From NCBI GenBank assembly GCA_014155875.1, contig JACEFZ010011090.1:142501-206500 (forward strand): DNA of 64,000 nucleotides, in the 5' to 3' direction. The translations under genes were made by a program, and so were the position numbers. Under the pieces are notes generated by a model, which ran no database searches, had not been told where the DNA came from, and saw only the letters and a list, made by a program, of their open reading frames with translations. This DNA comes from Cepaea nemoralis. Taxonomy: Eukaryota; Mollusca; Gastropoda; Stylommatophora; Helicidae. Position 1 is the first letter of the stretch. The number at the start of each line of letters is the position of its first letter. This document shows, piece after piece, positions 43,689 to 54,917 of this stretch.

Positions 43689-46515
43689 TTATGGGGGAAT
43701 GTAGTCTGTACTAAGGTAGTGTTCAAACAGGTTGCGAATGTATGTATCATGATTGGTGGTGTCTTTGATTTCTTGTGGAAGATTGTTCCACAACTGAGCG
43801 GCAGAGTATGCTAAGCTTGTTTTATATAAGTCTATCCTAGGTTTAGGGACATGAAGTATATTTAGTCGTTCGCTATGTCTAGCGTTATATTTAAACAATG
43901 GCCAAAGGTAGCTTGGAGCATTTTGAAATAGGATTTTGTGAATTAGTTCGGTCTTATTAAAAAGCAGTCGCTTGTGGAGTGGCAGTAACCGGAGACGTTT
44001 ATATAGGTTAGAATTGTCGGTAAGCTTTTCACCATTAATTAAACGCACTGCCCTTTTCTGGAGTGAATATAGGCGTTTTGTTATTGATTTGGAGCATCCA
44101 TCCCAGACTGTGGAGCAGTAATCAATATGTGTTTGTATATGAGAAGTATAGAATATCTTTCTTGTGTTTTCGTCAAGGAAATTTTTAATTTTGGCAAGTT
44201 GGTATACTTTTTTGGCTATTTGTTTAACTAGAGCATGAACATGTGAGTTAAAAGTTAGATTTTGATCTATGATAACACCCAGTGTCTTGTGCTCGGTGAC
44301 ACTTTCTACAGGCGTGCTGCCAATGTGCAGCTGAAGAGTTCTCTGCGAGTTTAGAGTGTGAAGTCTTTGCCTGGTTCCTATTAACATAGACTTTGTTTTA
44401 GTAATGTTAATTTGCATGCGGTTTGCATGACTCCAGTTAACTACACTATTTATTTCCTGTTGCAAGGATAATTCTAGCACATTACGATCAACAGCGTTTG
44501 TATATACTGTGCAGTCATCAGCAAATAGATCGCAGGACGACGACAGATTTAATGGAAGATCATTTATATAAATGGCAAATAATAGAGGGCCAAGAATAGA
44601 CCCCTGAGGTACTCCAATATTAATGGTAATGGCTTGAGATAAAACTTTATTGTGTGATACTACTTGCTTTCTGTCTAATAAGAATGATCTTATTAATGTC
44701 ACTATATTAAAACTTACTTTCATTGTTTCTAGTTTTTTAATTAGAATAGTATGATCTATCATATCGAATGCTTTCCTAAAGTCTATAAACACCGCTCCAC
44801 ATAGAGTATTGTTGTTAATATTTTGATGCCAGTTTTCTATCATGTTTGTTAGTGCCGTATGGCAAGAATATTTTGGCCGAAATCCTGACTGACTGTCAAC
44901 TATCAGTTTATGGCGAACTTAGTGATCTAGTGTTGTTTTGTGGATGTGCTTTTCTAGTGGTTTGGATAATGAGGATAATATGGAAATTGGTCTATAATTA
45001 CTCATGAGACGATCGTCTAGAGGACCAGCTTTTAAATGAGGATACACTTTAGCGATTTTAAAGGCTGATGGGAAGTGACCTCTGGTTAGACATTGATTAA
45101 ATATAAAAGTTAGTGACTCGCAGATCGCCGGTGCAGCATGGCGAAGGATCCGACTACTAATTCCATCTAGTCCTGATGAGTTATTGTTTTTTAGATTACG
45201 GAGATGAGTAAATACTTCAGTTGTCGTCATTAGCGGTATGTTGGAGGAAATGTGTCCATAGCATTTGTTCTCACAGAATGATGATAATAAAGATATGTCA
45301 TGAGGCGCATCTGGTATTGCAGCCTTCAGTTGGTTTATGTCGGACTGAAAGTATCTACTGAATTGATCACATGTAACCTGATTTGATGGTAATGATTGTG
45401 ATGATTTGTGTTTGTTTGTCAAGGTATTAATTGCTTTCCATATATCTTTAGTGTTGGTTTTATCTATTACTATGTTCTTAAAATAGTTTTTCTTTTCCTT
45501 CCGAATAACATATTGAACTTTGTTTCTCAGACTACGGTACATAGTTAGATCTCTATTTTTGTGAGCCCTGTCGCGATCTCTCATAAGTTCAACTACCTCC
45601 TGTGTGATCCACGGGGGCTTCGTGTGATGTTTAACACGAACTTCCTTAAATGGAACATGTTTATCAAATATACTTAGAAAGGTCTTTAGCCAGTGGTCCA
45701 GAGCATCGTCTGGGTCAGGAAGCTGGTAAACATAATCTAGAGATGAGTTGACCAAATCTTGTAAGAAGACGTCTCGATTGAAATTTTTGTAATTTCTATA
45801 TTTTATGCTTATATGTTTGTGTTTGGGAGTTTTAGTGCCCCTTTTCGACCACGTGCAACATACTGGATAGTGATCGCTCATTGCATTGATAGGTACACTA
45901 CATTCTGTGATGTTATCAGCACACGTAGTATAAATATGATCTATAAGTGTTGCAGATGATTTAGTGATTCTAGTGGCTTGTTTGACTAACTGTTGGAAAT
46001 TATATGACTCTATTATGTTTTCCCATGTTTTGTTTGATTTGTTAGCGTCTATGTTGAAGTCACCTAAGCAATATTATTTCCCTAGCATTACTAAAGACTA
46101 CATCCATCATAGTGGTGAATTTTTCATACCATATATTTCCTGCACTGGGGTTTCGATAAAGATAGCCAACTACTAGCGGTATGCAATTTTGAAGTTTAAC
46201 CTCTATCCATACACACTCAATCTCACAGGTTTCAAAGTCTAGCCTGCGGTGGGCGTTAAGCGAGTTGGAAATATAAACTGCAATACCCGTCTCTTGTTTC
46301 TGATAGGGATCTCTTCTAATGGTTTTAAAACCTCTGATAGCGATGTCATCATCTGAGATGTTGCCATTTAATCGACTTTCGCTAACGCCAAACATGTGAA
46401 AATTTTGATTAAGTATAAGTGATAGTTCGGGCAGCTTCCCTAATAGATGGCATATGTTTACATGCCAGATTCTGAGCCCATTATTCCTGAGCCAGTGTTC
46501 GTACTTATTAGACAT
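43689..46515 (-). pseudogene. CR1 ORF2, APE endonuclease and RT, one frameshift and one stop
   Basis: The first frame (46515-46060) is the endonuclease N-terminal half (WHVNICHLLGK, VSESRLN, GIAVYIS). It breaks one codon before the GDFNID motif, where one extra base shifts the frame at about 46075. The second (45881-44919, open from about 46075) has LIDHIYTT, MSDHYPVCC (catalytic His), the linker and RT motifs (NNNSSGLDGISSRIL, SNYRPISILSS). A TAA at 44919-44921 interrupts; the same frame goes on with SGFRPKYS, FIDFRKAFDMIDH (Asp), GVPQGSILGPLLF and LFADDCTVYT (DD) to the end at 43689. Length and order match CR1/L2-like ORF2. All catalytic motifs survive. Confidence 0.92.
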
Positions 46516-46892
46516 TTCAACAATGCGTAATCACAAGTTTAAAAGCAAAACACACACACACAAAGTGAATACAACTTACGCCCCTTATTACAAAACACAC
46601 TCTAAAGTACAGAGAAACAGTAATATCTCTGTAAATATATAAAAATACGTACACAGATCCGTAAGGAAGAGCAGTGAAGACCCCCTCACTCACCGTGAAA
46701 ACACAATTAGAATTATTATAAAAGCTATACAGCTAAGTACTATCAATTAATATAAAGTCAAAACCAGTCAATGTTTGTTATAACTTATAACCTAATACGT
46801 TACTAGATCAAGTTATAACCAAATATGCAGATAAACGTTTAAGGAGAGGCTCTTTCTTGTACCGAGATCCGGTGTAGCTTTGTCCTAAGTTG

Positions 46893-47983
46893 TTAGTAAA
46901 TACCAGGTTGTGTTGGTTGTTGGTATAGCGACATTATAAGTGCTTGACGAAGTGTAGCTGGGCTATACCGTGTGAGGTGCAACCATTCTGGATTACAATT
47001 AAATGGGTACTGATGATGTCTCATGGGTATGTAATGACTACCAACTAGAGCCTCTGGTTGGTGGTAAACAGGAGGTTGTGCTGGCACGTCGTTGTTGCTG
47101 AGAGTCGGATCCTTTCTGGGGAGAATAGGAATCATATCTTCGTAATTATTACCCTCCTGTGTGAAAGACGACGTATTTAACGGACTTGGTGTTGTGGTAG
47201 TGTCCCGTCTGGCTTGGATTTCAGGTGCAGTGGTTATGAGTGTTCTGCACACTTCTGTCCTATTGGTACTTGATGTGACGGGAGTATGTCGTCTGGCTTG
47301 AGTTTCAGGAGTAGCTAAAAGTGTCCGGCGCGATCCCGTATTGGATGTATGGTATGTCCGTTCTGGATATTTTAAATTCTTGGCGAGAAAACTGGTGCCC
47401 AATGTAGATAAATGTATTTGATCCTTGTAAAGACTCTTTTTTGGTGCACCAGCCTGTGAAGTGAATGATGCTGTATTGTTGATGAATTGTATCTTGTTTT
47501 GAGAACAGAACTTCTGCAACATGTTGTTATTTATGTCAACTAGACGGCGCTGGTGTCCATAACTCGGTGATATCATGGAGGAGAAGAAAATGGATGAGTT
47601 AGGAAAAGTGTGACGTAATCCGTTCAAGAGTGCCAGCAGTTGAGACCCTGTGATTTTTTGGTTGTTCATGGTGTCGGTGATGCCAATATGTACGCTTGCC
47701 CTTCTGACGCTATGATTTACAGCCAACCTGCTAATCTTGTCTGTTAGCCGGTCTACACCAGCCCCAGGCAGTGGGATTATTGAAACAATGTCTTTGTCTG
47801 ATGTGGCCATCCTGTCGCTGTATAACCTTTCATTAAGGAATCGCCTAGTATAATATGTGTACAGTCAGGTCGTGCTGTCTGTACATGTTGGTTGTCACAT
47901 AGATTAACGGCTTCGAAGGCGAAAAAGTAGAGTGTGGCACACTGAGGCATGTTCAGGACACAATAGTGAACATGACTTGCCAT
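46893..47983 (-). pseudogene. CR1 ORF1 with SGNH/GDSL esterase domain, one frameshift
   Basis: The first frame (47983-47777) holds ILGDSLMKGY, block I of SGNH hydrolases with the nucleophile Ser. The second (47810-46893) continues with GAGVDRL (block II-like), HIGITD (block III, normally GTND) and KDQIHLSTLG (block V, the Asp and His of the catalytic set). The frames overlap near 47800 and differ by one phase, so a single indel separates them. The remainder is a proline/threonine-rich tail of about 150 residues. CR1-group ORF1 proteins are RNA-binding partners of ORF2 and many carry this esterase; the substrate is unknown. Catalytic residues appear retained. Confidence 0.85.
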
Positions 47984-48195
47984 CGTGGAAGGGTGTAGGT
48001 CCTCACCACGTAGAATCCCACAGACAACAATGAGACCACAACAAAAAGAAAACCACGATACGGGTAATTCTTGGCTCCCTGAAAATGAACCTGTTGTAAA
48101 TATGCTCAGGGAAGAGCAACTCCTATAGCAAATAATGCACTGAATAATGACAAATGCACATCAAATTAGTTTGAAAGCGTTTATTCTGGCAATAC

Positions 48196-48901
48196 CTACC
48201 TTAAAATTAGAAGGAGTTGTTGAGTTGAGCTGAGTAAAGAACCGACATTACTGCACACAGGACATTCCCATACGTGCTCTGTCCCCTCATTCAACAGCCA
48301 ACGAAGAGTCATACTACTAATCGTCCCCACCACTATCTGATTAAACGTTCCCCTGGTCTTCCCTCTCAGTTTTGAGATTATTCCAGAACGCCTGCCGATG
48401 CCCCGCAATCTCATTCTTTCCACATATGGGTTCTCAATCTGTTCATCCGCCTTCTCCACCTGGTCCCACAAGCGCACGACCACCTCCCCCTTGTCCATAG
48501 GCAAACTACCACCAAGAGGTGCATTCCCTGCTAGCCTATCAGCCTGTTCATTCCCCCGTACACCCGCATGGCCAGGGCAATATATCCCTACAATTATCAC
48601 AATATGTGTCCTCAGAAGCGACGAGAGCCATTCCACACGAAACATTCCTTTCTCCACCTTATCAAGCATACTCTTTGAATCCGAAATGAATACAACGTGT
48701 GTTGCAGTAGCCTTCTCTAGCCACCGGAAAGCCGCTGTTACTGCCTCCACCTCCAGTCTCATATGCCAGGCTCGCCTTTTTCAAGACTCGCCCATTAGTC
48801 TATGCAATAAAGCCCCAGCCACTATGTCTGTTTCTCACCACTGACCCATCGGTGTAGATGACAATGTCACTTTGATGTTTGTTGCTCTGGATCAGCTGTT
48901 G
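48196..48901 (-). pseudogene. I-group LINE RNase H domain (minus copy)
   Basis: IYTDGSVVRN (Asp) is followed by a TAG in GFIA*TNG, then MRLEVEAVTA (Glu), VFISDSKSM (Asp) and GHAGVRGNEQADRLAG (Asp). The four-residue DEDD set is present, so only the stop and the upstream frameshift disable it. The open frame 48762-48196 starts after the stop. RNase H downstream of RT removes the template RNA in I-group LINEs. Confidence 0.88.
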
Positions 48902-49329
48902 CACTTCAAACTCAGTGCGGCCGCTGCCCATTCTCTGCACTCACGACCCAGTGTTATTATTGTATTGTGCCAGTCCGTCATGTCTTCCGGAACTTCAACG
49001 CACTCTGTTTCACGATCGATGGTCTCTAGATCACACACCTGACTTATAGAAAGTTCTGCCTGCGCCACCCAGGACCTGCCTCGTTTTAGTCTATGACCCT
49101 TGACAATATCCATTGCTGCATGCAGCGGTTGATCCCTGTCTGCAGCAACTCTCAGGTACCATTTGGCTTGAAGAACCCTATGTCTATCCGTCATTGTTGA
49201 TAGTGCCAGGATATGCCTCATGCATATAATTGGTGTGCCCTTTGTGCACCCCAGGATTAACCGCATGGCAGCTTTCTGTATCCGCTCCAACATTTCAAGC
49301 TGGCTCTTTGATACTCTCAACAGCCCCAA
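48892..49329 (-). pseudogene. I-group LINE RT-RNase H connector
   Basis: 145 residues: LERIQKAAMRLILGCTKGTP, MRHILALSTM, YLRVAADRDQPLH, then a charged stretch. The plus-strand relative has the equivalent MRIILGCTRDTA and LRVNANTQHSLH. It has no catalytic residues itself. Confidence 0.8.
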
Positions 49330-49531
49330 ACCATACTCAATGACAAATATTATTAACTACTGAAAGAGCCTGTACAGCATCCTCTGATCTACCCCAGTTG
49401 CTGTCATAACCCTCAATGCATTAAATCCCCTACCAGCCTTCACCACCAAAGCCTCCACGTGATCCTTAAAAGACAAACACCTGTAAAAGGATGATACCCA
49501 AGTACTTGAATTTACTCTCTCGACTAAGAGG

Positions 49532-49804
49532 CTATCCATTCAACATAATACCTGCCTTGACGATCCGGTTATCCAGGGAGTACCACACAACCGATGCCTT
49601 GTCTGGGTGTATAATGGCCCCTGCATCCCTGCACCACTCCGCTACCCTGATTACTACCACCTGTAAGTCTTTCGCCAAACTGGCGCAATCTCTGCCCTGT
49701 CTGTACACCAGCACATCATCTGCAAATGTCAAGATTCTACCCACACCTGGTGTCTCAATAGCTGCGATTTTGATGGTGTAGACATTAAAGAGCACTGGGG
49801 ACAA
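49532..49804 (-). pseudogene. I-group LINE RT palm fragment (minus copy)
   Basis: About 90 residues with SPVLFNVYT and TFADDVLVYRQG, the catalytic DD box, then EWCRDAGAIIHPDKA. The reading extends upstream to PQGSAL before the element breaks off at 49860. A stop follows LNG. Confidence 0.85.
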
Positions 49805-50078
49805 GGCAGATCCCTGCGGTAACTCAGGTGTAATAGTACAGGGGTCATTGGATATTTTAATGCTTCAGTTTCTTGAACTCAAAATAAGTCCATTCCTCCT
49901 TAGTTGGATCGCTGCAGCCCTCTTCCAAAGGAAAGCAGTTTTTAGATGTGGCAGTTGGACGTCGGAACCAACAACAATATATCCTGGCCTACCACAGGGG
50001 TAACTATTATCTCCGGTACTGTTCAACGCCTACACTGTTAGAATCACCAGTGAGCAGATCACTGGACCTGGTAGGACA

Positions 50079-50273
50079 TTGTCATATGCCGACGATGTTT
50101 TAGTGTATCGCCAGAGTAAGGATAGAGATCAGGTTGCTGTGGAACTACAAACCGAACTCAATCGCATAAGTACTTGGTGTGTTGAGGCTGGAGCAATGGT
50201 CAACCCAACACAGGCAATAGTGTCTTGGTTCTCATTGAACAATCACATTGTCAAACTCCAACACCAATTGTAA
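50079..50273 (+). pseudogene. LINE F RT palm fragment
   Basis: 64 residues from SYADDVLVYRQSKDRD (catalytic DD) through WCVEAGAMVNPTQA. The following 50225-50434 frame (MNYLGIRFDRSLAYNEH, TKAKRGLAAMRVM) is the thumb in another phase. Confidence 0.85.
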
Positions 50274-50906
50274 ATCTGTGTTCGGAGACGGTGGAAAGAA
50301 CGCAGGTAATGAATTACCTGGGGATACGGTTTGATCGAAGCCTTGCTTATAATGAGCACATAGACCAGGTGATAACAAAGGCCAAGCGGGGGTTGGCTGC
50401 GATGCGGGTGATGGCGGAAGCAAAATGCGAGTAGCGCCATCTATGTCTTCTATACGAAGGGCTGGTCATGTCTGTTTTGGAGTATGCGATAGAAATCCTG
50501 ACTCTCAGCCGTAAGCAGATAGAAAGGATGGAAGGAAAGTATACAGAATGAAGCTATGCGCATTATTTTGGGATGTACAAGAGATACAGCATGCAGGGCG
50601 ATGCGCTACCTTCTTGATTTTCCAACCATTGAAGAGAGAATACAAGTTTGCAGGGCACGCGCCTACCTCAGAGTTAACGCAAACACACAACATTCACTGC
50701 ATAGTGAAATTATGAAGGTGAAGGGCAGCAGGTTAAAAAGAGGACTGTCGTTAATCGGTCAAGCCGAAGACATTCTTCAACAGGCGTGTTCACTTGAGGA
50801 CTTAGAACCTGGCGAGGAGTGGGTACAAGTGCCAACAGATTTCTGCACACCCTTTTAAGTTTGCATCCAACTAGACAGAAAATGCAGACAAGAAAACCCG
50901 GCAGCT

Positions 50907-51548
50907 GTGGAGGCGGAAGTACAAGCGTTGATTTTCGAGAATTCGCTAGACGGTGATGCTGTCATTTACACAGATGGGTCGGTCGTCCGACATGTGAGAA
51001 GTTCATGGGCCTTTACGGCTCAGGCCGGAGGGAGAATTGTGAAGGAGGACTCGGGTGCTTTTTCAGAGACCACAAGTAGCCTGACTATGGAAGTCATGGC
51101 AGTAAGTAAAGCAATAACATGGCTCGAGACACAGATATTCACTAGGGCATGTTTCCTTAGCGACTCAGTGAACATGCTCAAGAGGATAGAGATGGTGGGG
51201 GGGGGGGGGGAAATCAGAAAAGACTGGTTGCTGTCTCTGGAGCGGTCTCGGCTGGCAAAGATTAGTTTCATCTTCGTGCCAGGACATGCGGGAGTACAAG
51301 GGAATGAGCGGCATGGACCAGCTGACATTCTGAATGCTCTACGAGAAGTAAGACTTTTGCGAGAACCAAGTGATGACTGTGAATCTATAACCATGGCCAG
51401 ACTGCGAGAACAGCAAATTAAAAGAGGGTTGGCCAAACAAGAACACTACGCGGGAAGCCGAAGAAGACTGATAAACCAACACAGAACTGGTGTCGTTAGC
51501 CGCTATGCGCTTCGGGATTTGCTGAGGAGGGGGTTCGATGTGCAATGA
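50907..51548 (+). pseudogene. LINE F RNase H domain
   Basis: 213 residues: VIYTDGSVVRH (Asp), SLTMEVMAVSKA (Glu), CFLSDSVNML (Asp), then FVPGHAGVQGNER followed at once by HGPADIL. About 60 bp present in the 26.9-kb copy are missing here, removing the normal fourth-Asp segment. A G-run at 51197-51208 encodes GGGG and may mark a small expansion. The domain is therefore probably inactive though its frame is open. Confidence 0.88.
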
Positions 51549-51586
51549 GGATGATCTGTCGACTAACTAACTATGCTGTTTGTCCA

Positions 51587-51941
51587 TCAAGAATGATGAT
51601 GACCATTTATTTCATCCAGTGGGGTTGAAGGTGTGGAGCCGTGGGTTTTAAGATGACTGATAAGGCCTATTTTGGCTCGAAATGTTCTTTGACAATGTGA
51701 GCAAAGAATGCTTGACGTCTCTGGAGGAGGGTTTCCTGCAGTGGTTTTTCTGTCCTGTCTTTTCTTCACAGCTCTTGCAGTCCTGGTTGCCTCACATATG
51801 ACTGCACCTTTGCGCAATGATGCACGCCACGAATTTCGGTCTCTGGCTGCAGCCTCCCAGGTGTCATGATGAATTCCAAAAGCATTCAGTGAAATTTTCA
51901 GAGTGTCTTTAAAACGTTTCCTCTGGCCACCTTGGGAGCGT
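51587..51941 (-). pseudogene. LINE C C-terminal extension with C2H2 finger, out of frame
   Basis: In the phase following the T-run the sequence reads [30 protein letters not shown], then CSHCQRTFRAKIGLISHLKTH, a C2H2 finger. LINE D has the same arrangement, which supports this as the natural C-terminus. The open frame 51817-51587 covers its end. Confidence 0.85.
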
Positions 51942-54917
51942 TTACCACAACGCAGTTCGCTGTAAAAAAAATCGTTTAGGGAGCCTGTGATCTGGCATGC
52001 GAGTCAAGTGACCAGCCCAGCGAATCTGATTCTTCATCAGTAGAGTGTGGATACTGGGCATGGATGCTCTTTCTAGGACTTCAGTGTCTGGAATCTTGTC
52101 TTGCCATTTAATCTTCAGTAGCTTCCTTAGGCAGACTGTGTGGAAGTGGTTTAATTTCCTAGCGTGTCGCTGATAAACAGTCCAGGTTTCACAAGCATAT
52201 AGCAGTGTGGATAATACAACTGCTTTGTAGACTTTTAGCTTTGTTTGCAGGCTTATTCCAGTTCTGTCCCATACATTCTTGTACAGTCTGCCAAAGGCTG
52301 CACTGGCCTTGGAGATTCTTGCATTCACTTCGTCATCGATTGTGGCAGCTTGTGACACGGTGCTGCCAAGATAGGTGAATTTGTCCACAACACTTAGTCT
52401 ATGATCATTCACTTTGATATTCGGCACAATGTGATTATTCCCTGGAGCTGGCTGATACATAACAACAGTCTTCTCCAAGTTGATATTGAGCCCAAAGTTG
52501 GCACAGGCATGTGAGAAAGCTGAAACATTATGTTGCATGTCCGCCTCTGAGTTGGCGTATAGAGCGCAATCATCAGCAAACAGGAGCTCTCTGACGGTGC
52601 CGCTGTTAATTTTGGTTTTAGCTTTCAGCCCTCTGAGATTGAATAACTTTCCATCCATACGGTAGTTGATGTCTATTCCAATGTCGTCGTTCTCGAAGGC
52701 ATTCATCAACATGGCTGAAAACATGAGGCTGAACAGTGTTGGTGCCAGGACACATCTTTGCTTCACTCCATTGGTGACAGGAAAGGGTTCAGACAGTTCA
52801 CCATTTTCCTGTACTCTTGCCTGCATGCCGTCATGAAATAGCCACACTATTTGGGCAAACTTTCGTGGACAGCCATATTTTGCCATAATCTTCCACAGTC
52901 CTTCTCTGCTGACTGTATCAAAAGCCTTGGTAAGGTCAATGAAAGTGGAGAACATTTCGCAGTTCTGTTCCTGACATTTCTCTTGCAGCTGCCTTGCAGC
53001 GAAAATCATGTCAACAGTTCCACGTTCTTTTCTGAAGCCACATTGACTCTCAGGAAGAAGACCTTGATCGAGATGGGCTGTGAGGCGATTGAGAAGAATT
53101 CTGGCGAGTATCTTCCCTGCAATTGAAAGCAAGGAGATGCCTCGGTGGTTGTCACAGGATTGGCGGTTTCCTTTACGTTTGTAAATGTGGACTATTGACG
53201 CGTCCTTAAAATCTTGTGGCATGGTGTCGTTCATCCATATGTTTGTGAAGACTTGGTGAAGCTGCTCTGTTAGGACCGGCCCACCTGCCTTGTATATCTC
53301 TGCTGGGGTCGAGTCAGGACCAGGTGCCTTGCCGCTGGAGAGTTGCTGGATGGCTTTGTTTATTTCCACTATGGTTGGCAGGTCATCAAGTGTCTCGTTG
53401 GTGGGAACTTGAGGAAGGCAGTTGATGGTTTCATCATCGAAGAAGGAAGTTGCATTTAAGATTTTGTTGAAATGCTCTGCCCAGCGTTGGAGGATTTCTT
53501 TCTTATCGGTGACCAATGTTCCCCCATCTGTACTGAGGAGGGGAACTATGCCTGGTGATGAAGGACCATAGACCGCTTTCAGTGAGTCGTAGAAGTTTTT
53601 CATATCATGTCTGTCAGCAAAGCCCTGAATTTCATCAGCTTTGCTGCTCAGCCAGGAATCCCGCATGTGCCGAAGTTTCTGCTGCACTACTCTCTGAATG
53701 TTCTTGAAAGCATCTATTTTTGATGTTGACTTTGGGTCATTCAAATGTGCCTTGAGGAGAAGATGTTTCTCGGCCAGCAATTGGTTGATGTCTTCGGAAT
53801 TTTCATCAAACCAGTCTTTATGCTTTCGGGGGACTGGACCCAGGATTTCCATAGCAGTGTTGTAAATTGTGTCCTTTAGGGCTCTCCATTCTGTTTCTGT
53901 ATCCTGTTTAGCTTCAGCATTGGGCTTGAGGCGGTCTTCCAGCATATTTTCAAACGACTGCTGCATTTTCTTGCTGTTTAGGCGGGTGACATTTAGCTTT
54001 GTTTGCATTTTCGCCCCTTGAGGACGCCGTGGTGGCCTCATGTGGATGTTCATTTTCGAGACAATGAGACGATGGTCTGTCCAACATTCGGCACCACACT
54101 TGGATTTTGTCACTCGAACGTCTTGTCTGTCACTCCTCCTGACGATGACATAGTCAATGAGGTGCCAGTGTTTCGAGCGAGGGTGCATCCACGATGTCCT
54201 ATTTCTCATGGGGAGACGGAAAATTGTGTTCGTAATCAGGAGATCATGTTCGGCACATGTCTGAAGGAGGCGGAGTCCATTGCTGTTACAATTTCCGACT
54301 ACATGCTTTCCAATAATGCCACTCCAAGAGGTGGTGTCCGTGCCTACTCTGGCATTGAAATCCCCAAGGAGTATAAGGTTGTCTCCTTTGGTAACAGATG
54401 TTAATACATTGTGCAGGTCCTCATAGAACTTGTTCTTGACATCATCTTCGTTGGTCATATTTGGTGCGTAGACACTCACAATGGTTGCGCGCTTCCTTCC
54501 ATTCAGCAGAGGCAACTTCATGGTCATGAGCCTGTCGTTTATAGCCTTTGGAAATCCAGCTAATTTGCCGACCAGGGCCGACTTAATGGCAAGTCCCACA
54601 CCGGATTGGCGTCTCTCCTCGTTTTTCCTTCCACTCCAGAAAAATGTGTAGCCGGCACCAATTTCACAGATTTGGACTTCTTCTGCAAGTCGTGTCTCGC
54701 TCAAGGCTGCAATGTCGATGTTGTACCTGCCCAGCTCTCTCCCAATCAGTGCTGTTCGTCTCTCTGGGCCCGACGCGGCGTCTCTGTCAAGTCGAGTGCG
54801 TACATTCCAAGTTCCAATTGTTTTAGCTTTGCTTGTTTTATCTTTCTTTGTATGTCGACCGCAGTTAGGATACCCACCAACCGCGGCTAGCTGGTTAGGT
54901 AGTGATGAAGCAGACAA
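51942..54917 (-). CDS. LINE C ORF: APE endonuclease and reverse transcriptase
   Basis: 991 residues. Endonuclease (about 30-260): [41 protein letters not shown] and [12 protein letters not shown] helical linker follows (about 290-480). RT (about 520-800): [62 protein letters not shown] (Asp), [15 protein letters not shown] and [11 protein letters not shown] (DD). Then come [36 protein letters not shown] and [16 protein letters not shown]. It nicks DNA and copies LINE RNA at the nick. The final dozen residues (QRTALW) follow a frameshift in a run of eight T (sense strand, about 51965), so the true protein continued further. All catalytic motifs present; RTE-like or a close relative. Confidence 0.93.
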   Translation of the reverse strand: MSASSLPNQLAAVGGYPNCGRHTKKDKTSKAKTIGTWNVRTRLDRDAASGPERRTALIGRELGRYNIDIAALSETRLAEEVQICEIGAGYTFFWSGRKNEERRQSGVGLAIKSALVGKLAGFPKAINDRLMTMKLPLLNGRKRATIVSVYAPNMTNEDDVKNKFYEDLHNVLTSVTKGDNLILLGDFNARVGTDTTSWSGIIGKHVVGNCNSNGLRLLQTCAEHDLLITNTIFRLPMRNRTSWMHPRSKHWHLIDYVIVRRSDRQDVRVTKSKCGAECWTDHRLIVSKMNIHMRPPRRPQGAKMQTKLNVTRLNSKKMQQSFENMLEDRLKPNAEAKQDTETEWRALKDTIYNTAMEILGPVPRKHKDWFDENSEDINQLLAEKHLLLKAHLNDPKSTSKIDAFKNIQRVVQQKLRHMRDSWLSSKADEIQGFADRHDMKNFYDSLKAVYGPSSPGIVPLLSTDGGTLVTDKKEILQRWAEHFNKILNATSFFDDETINCLPQVPTNETLDDLPTIVEINKAIQQLSSGKAPGPDSTPAEIYKAGGPVLTEQLHQVFTNIWMNDTMPQDFKDASIVHIYKRKGNRQSCDNHRGISLLSIAGKILARILLNRLTAHLDQGLLPESQCGFRKERGTVDMIFAARQLQEKCQEQNCEMFSTFIDLTKAFDTVSREGLWKIMAKYGCPRKFAQIVWLFHDGMQARVQENGELSEPFPVTNGVKQRCVLAPTLFSLMFSAMLMNAFENDDIGIDINYRMDGKLFNLRGLKAKTKINSGTVRELLFADDCALYANSEADMQHNVSAFSHACANFGLNINLEKTVVMYQPAPGNNHIVPNIKVNDHRLSVVDKFTYLGSTVSQAATIDDEVNARISKASAAFGRLYKNVWDRTGISLQTKLKVYKAVVLSTLLYACETWTVYQRHARKLNHFHTVCLRKLLKIKWQDKIPDTEVLERASMPSIHTLLMKNQIRWAGHLTRMPDHRLPKRFFLQRTALW

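Larger units (their letters stand above)
43366..48010 (-). mobile_element. CR1-like LINE, near-complete (ORF1 esterase, ORF2 EN-RT)
   Basis: A minus-strand element of at least 4.6 kb: 5' region from about 48010, ORF1 (47983-46893), ORF2 (46515-43689), a 320-bp 3' UTR and a (TTA)n tail at 43366-43390. ORF1 carries an SGNH hydrolase domain, a known feature of CR1-group ORF1 proteins, and ORF2 has endonuclease and RT without RNase H. The damage is slight: one frameshift in ORF1, one frameshift and one stop in ORF2. The exact 5' end against the neighbouring LINE (about 48.0-48.19 kb) is unclear. Confidence 0.9.
48190..49860 (-). mobile_element. I-group LINE (minus copy), RT end and RNase H
   Basis: Minus strand, 5'-truncated in the RT palm. 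It begins with ELPQGSALSPVLFNVY and FADDVLVYRQ (DD), runs through the thumb (KYLGIIL, LSFKDHVEALV), the QKAAMRLILGCTKGT segment and an RNase H domain, and ends near 48190. Frames change at several points. Relatives are the plus-strand copies at 49.9-51.6 and 26.5-27.2 kb, but it is clearly diverged from both. No tail repeat is obvious at its 3' end. Confidence 0.85.
49861..51570 (+). mobile_element. I-group LINE F, RT to 3' end (copy 2)
   Basis: Plus strand, 5'-truncated at nearly the same RT position as the minus-strand neighbour, so the two lie head to head. It shows GLPQG*LLSPVLFNAY (one stop), SYADDVLVYRQ (DD), a thumb in shifted frames, the MRIILGCTRDTA connector, RNase H and the 3' end ATCTGTCGACTAACTAACTAT. 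The (CTAA)n tail is split by LINE C. Confidence 0.88.
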
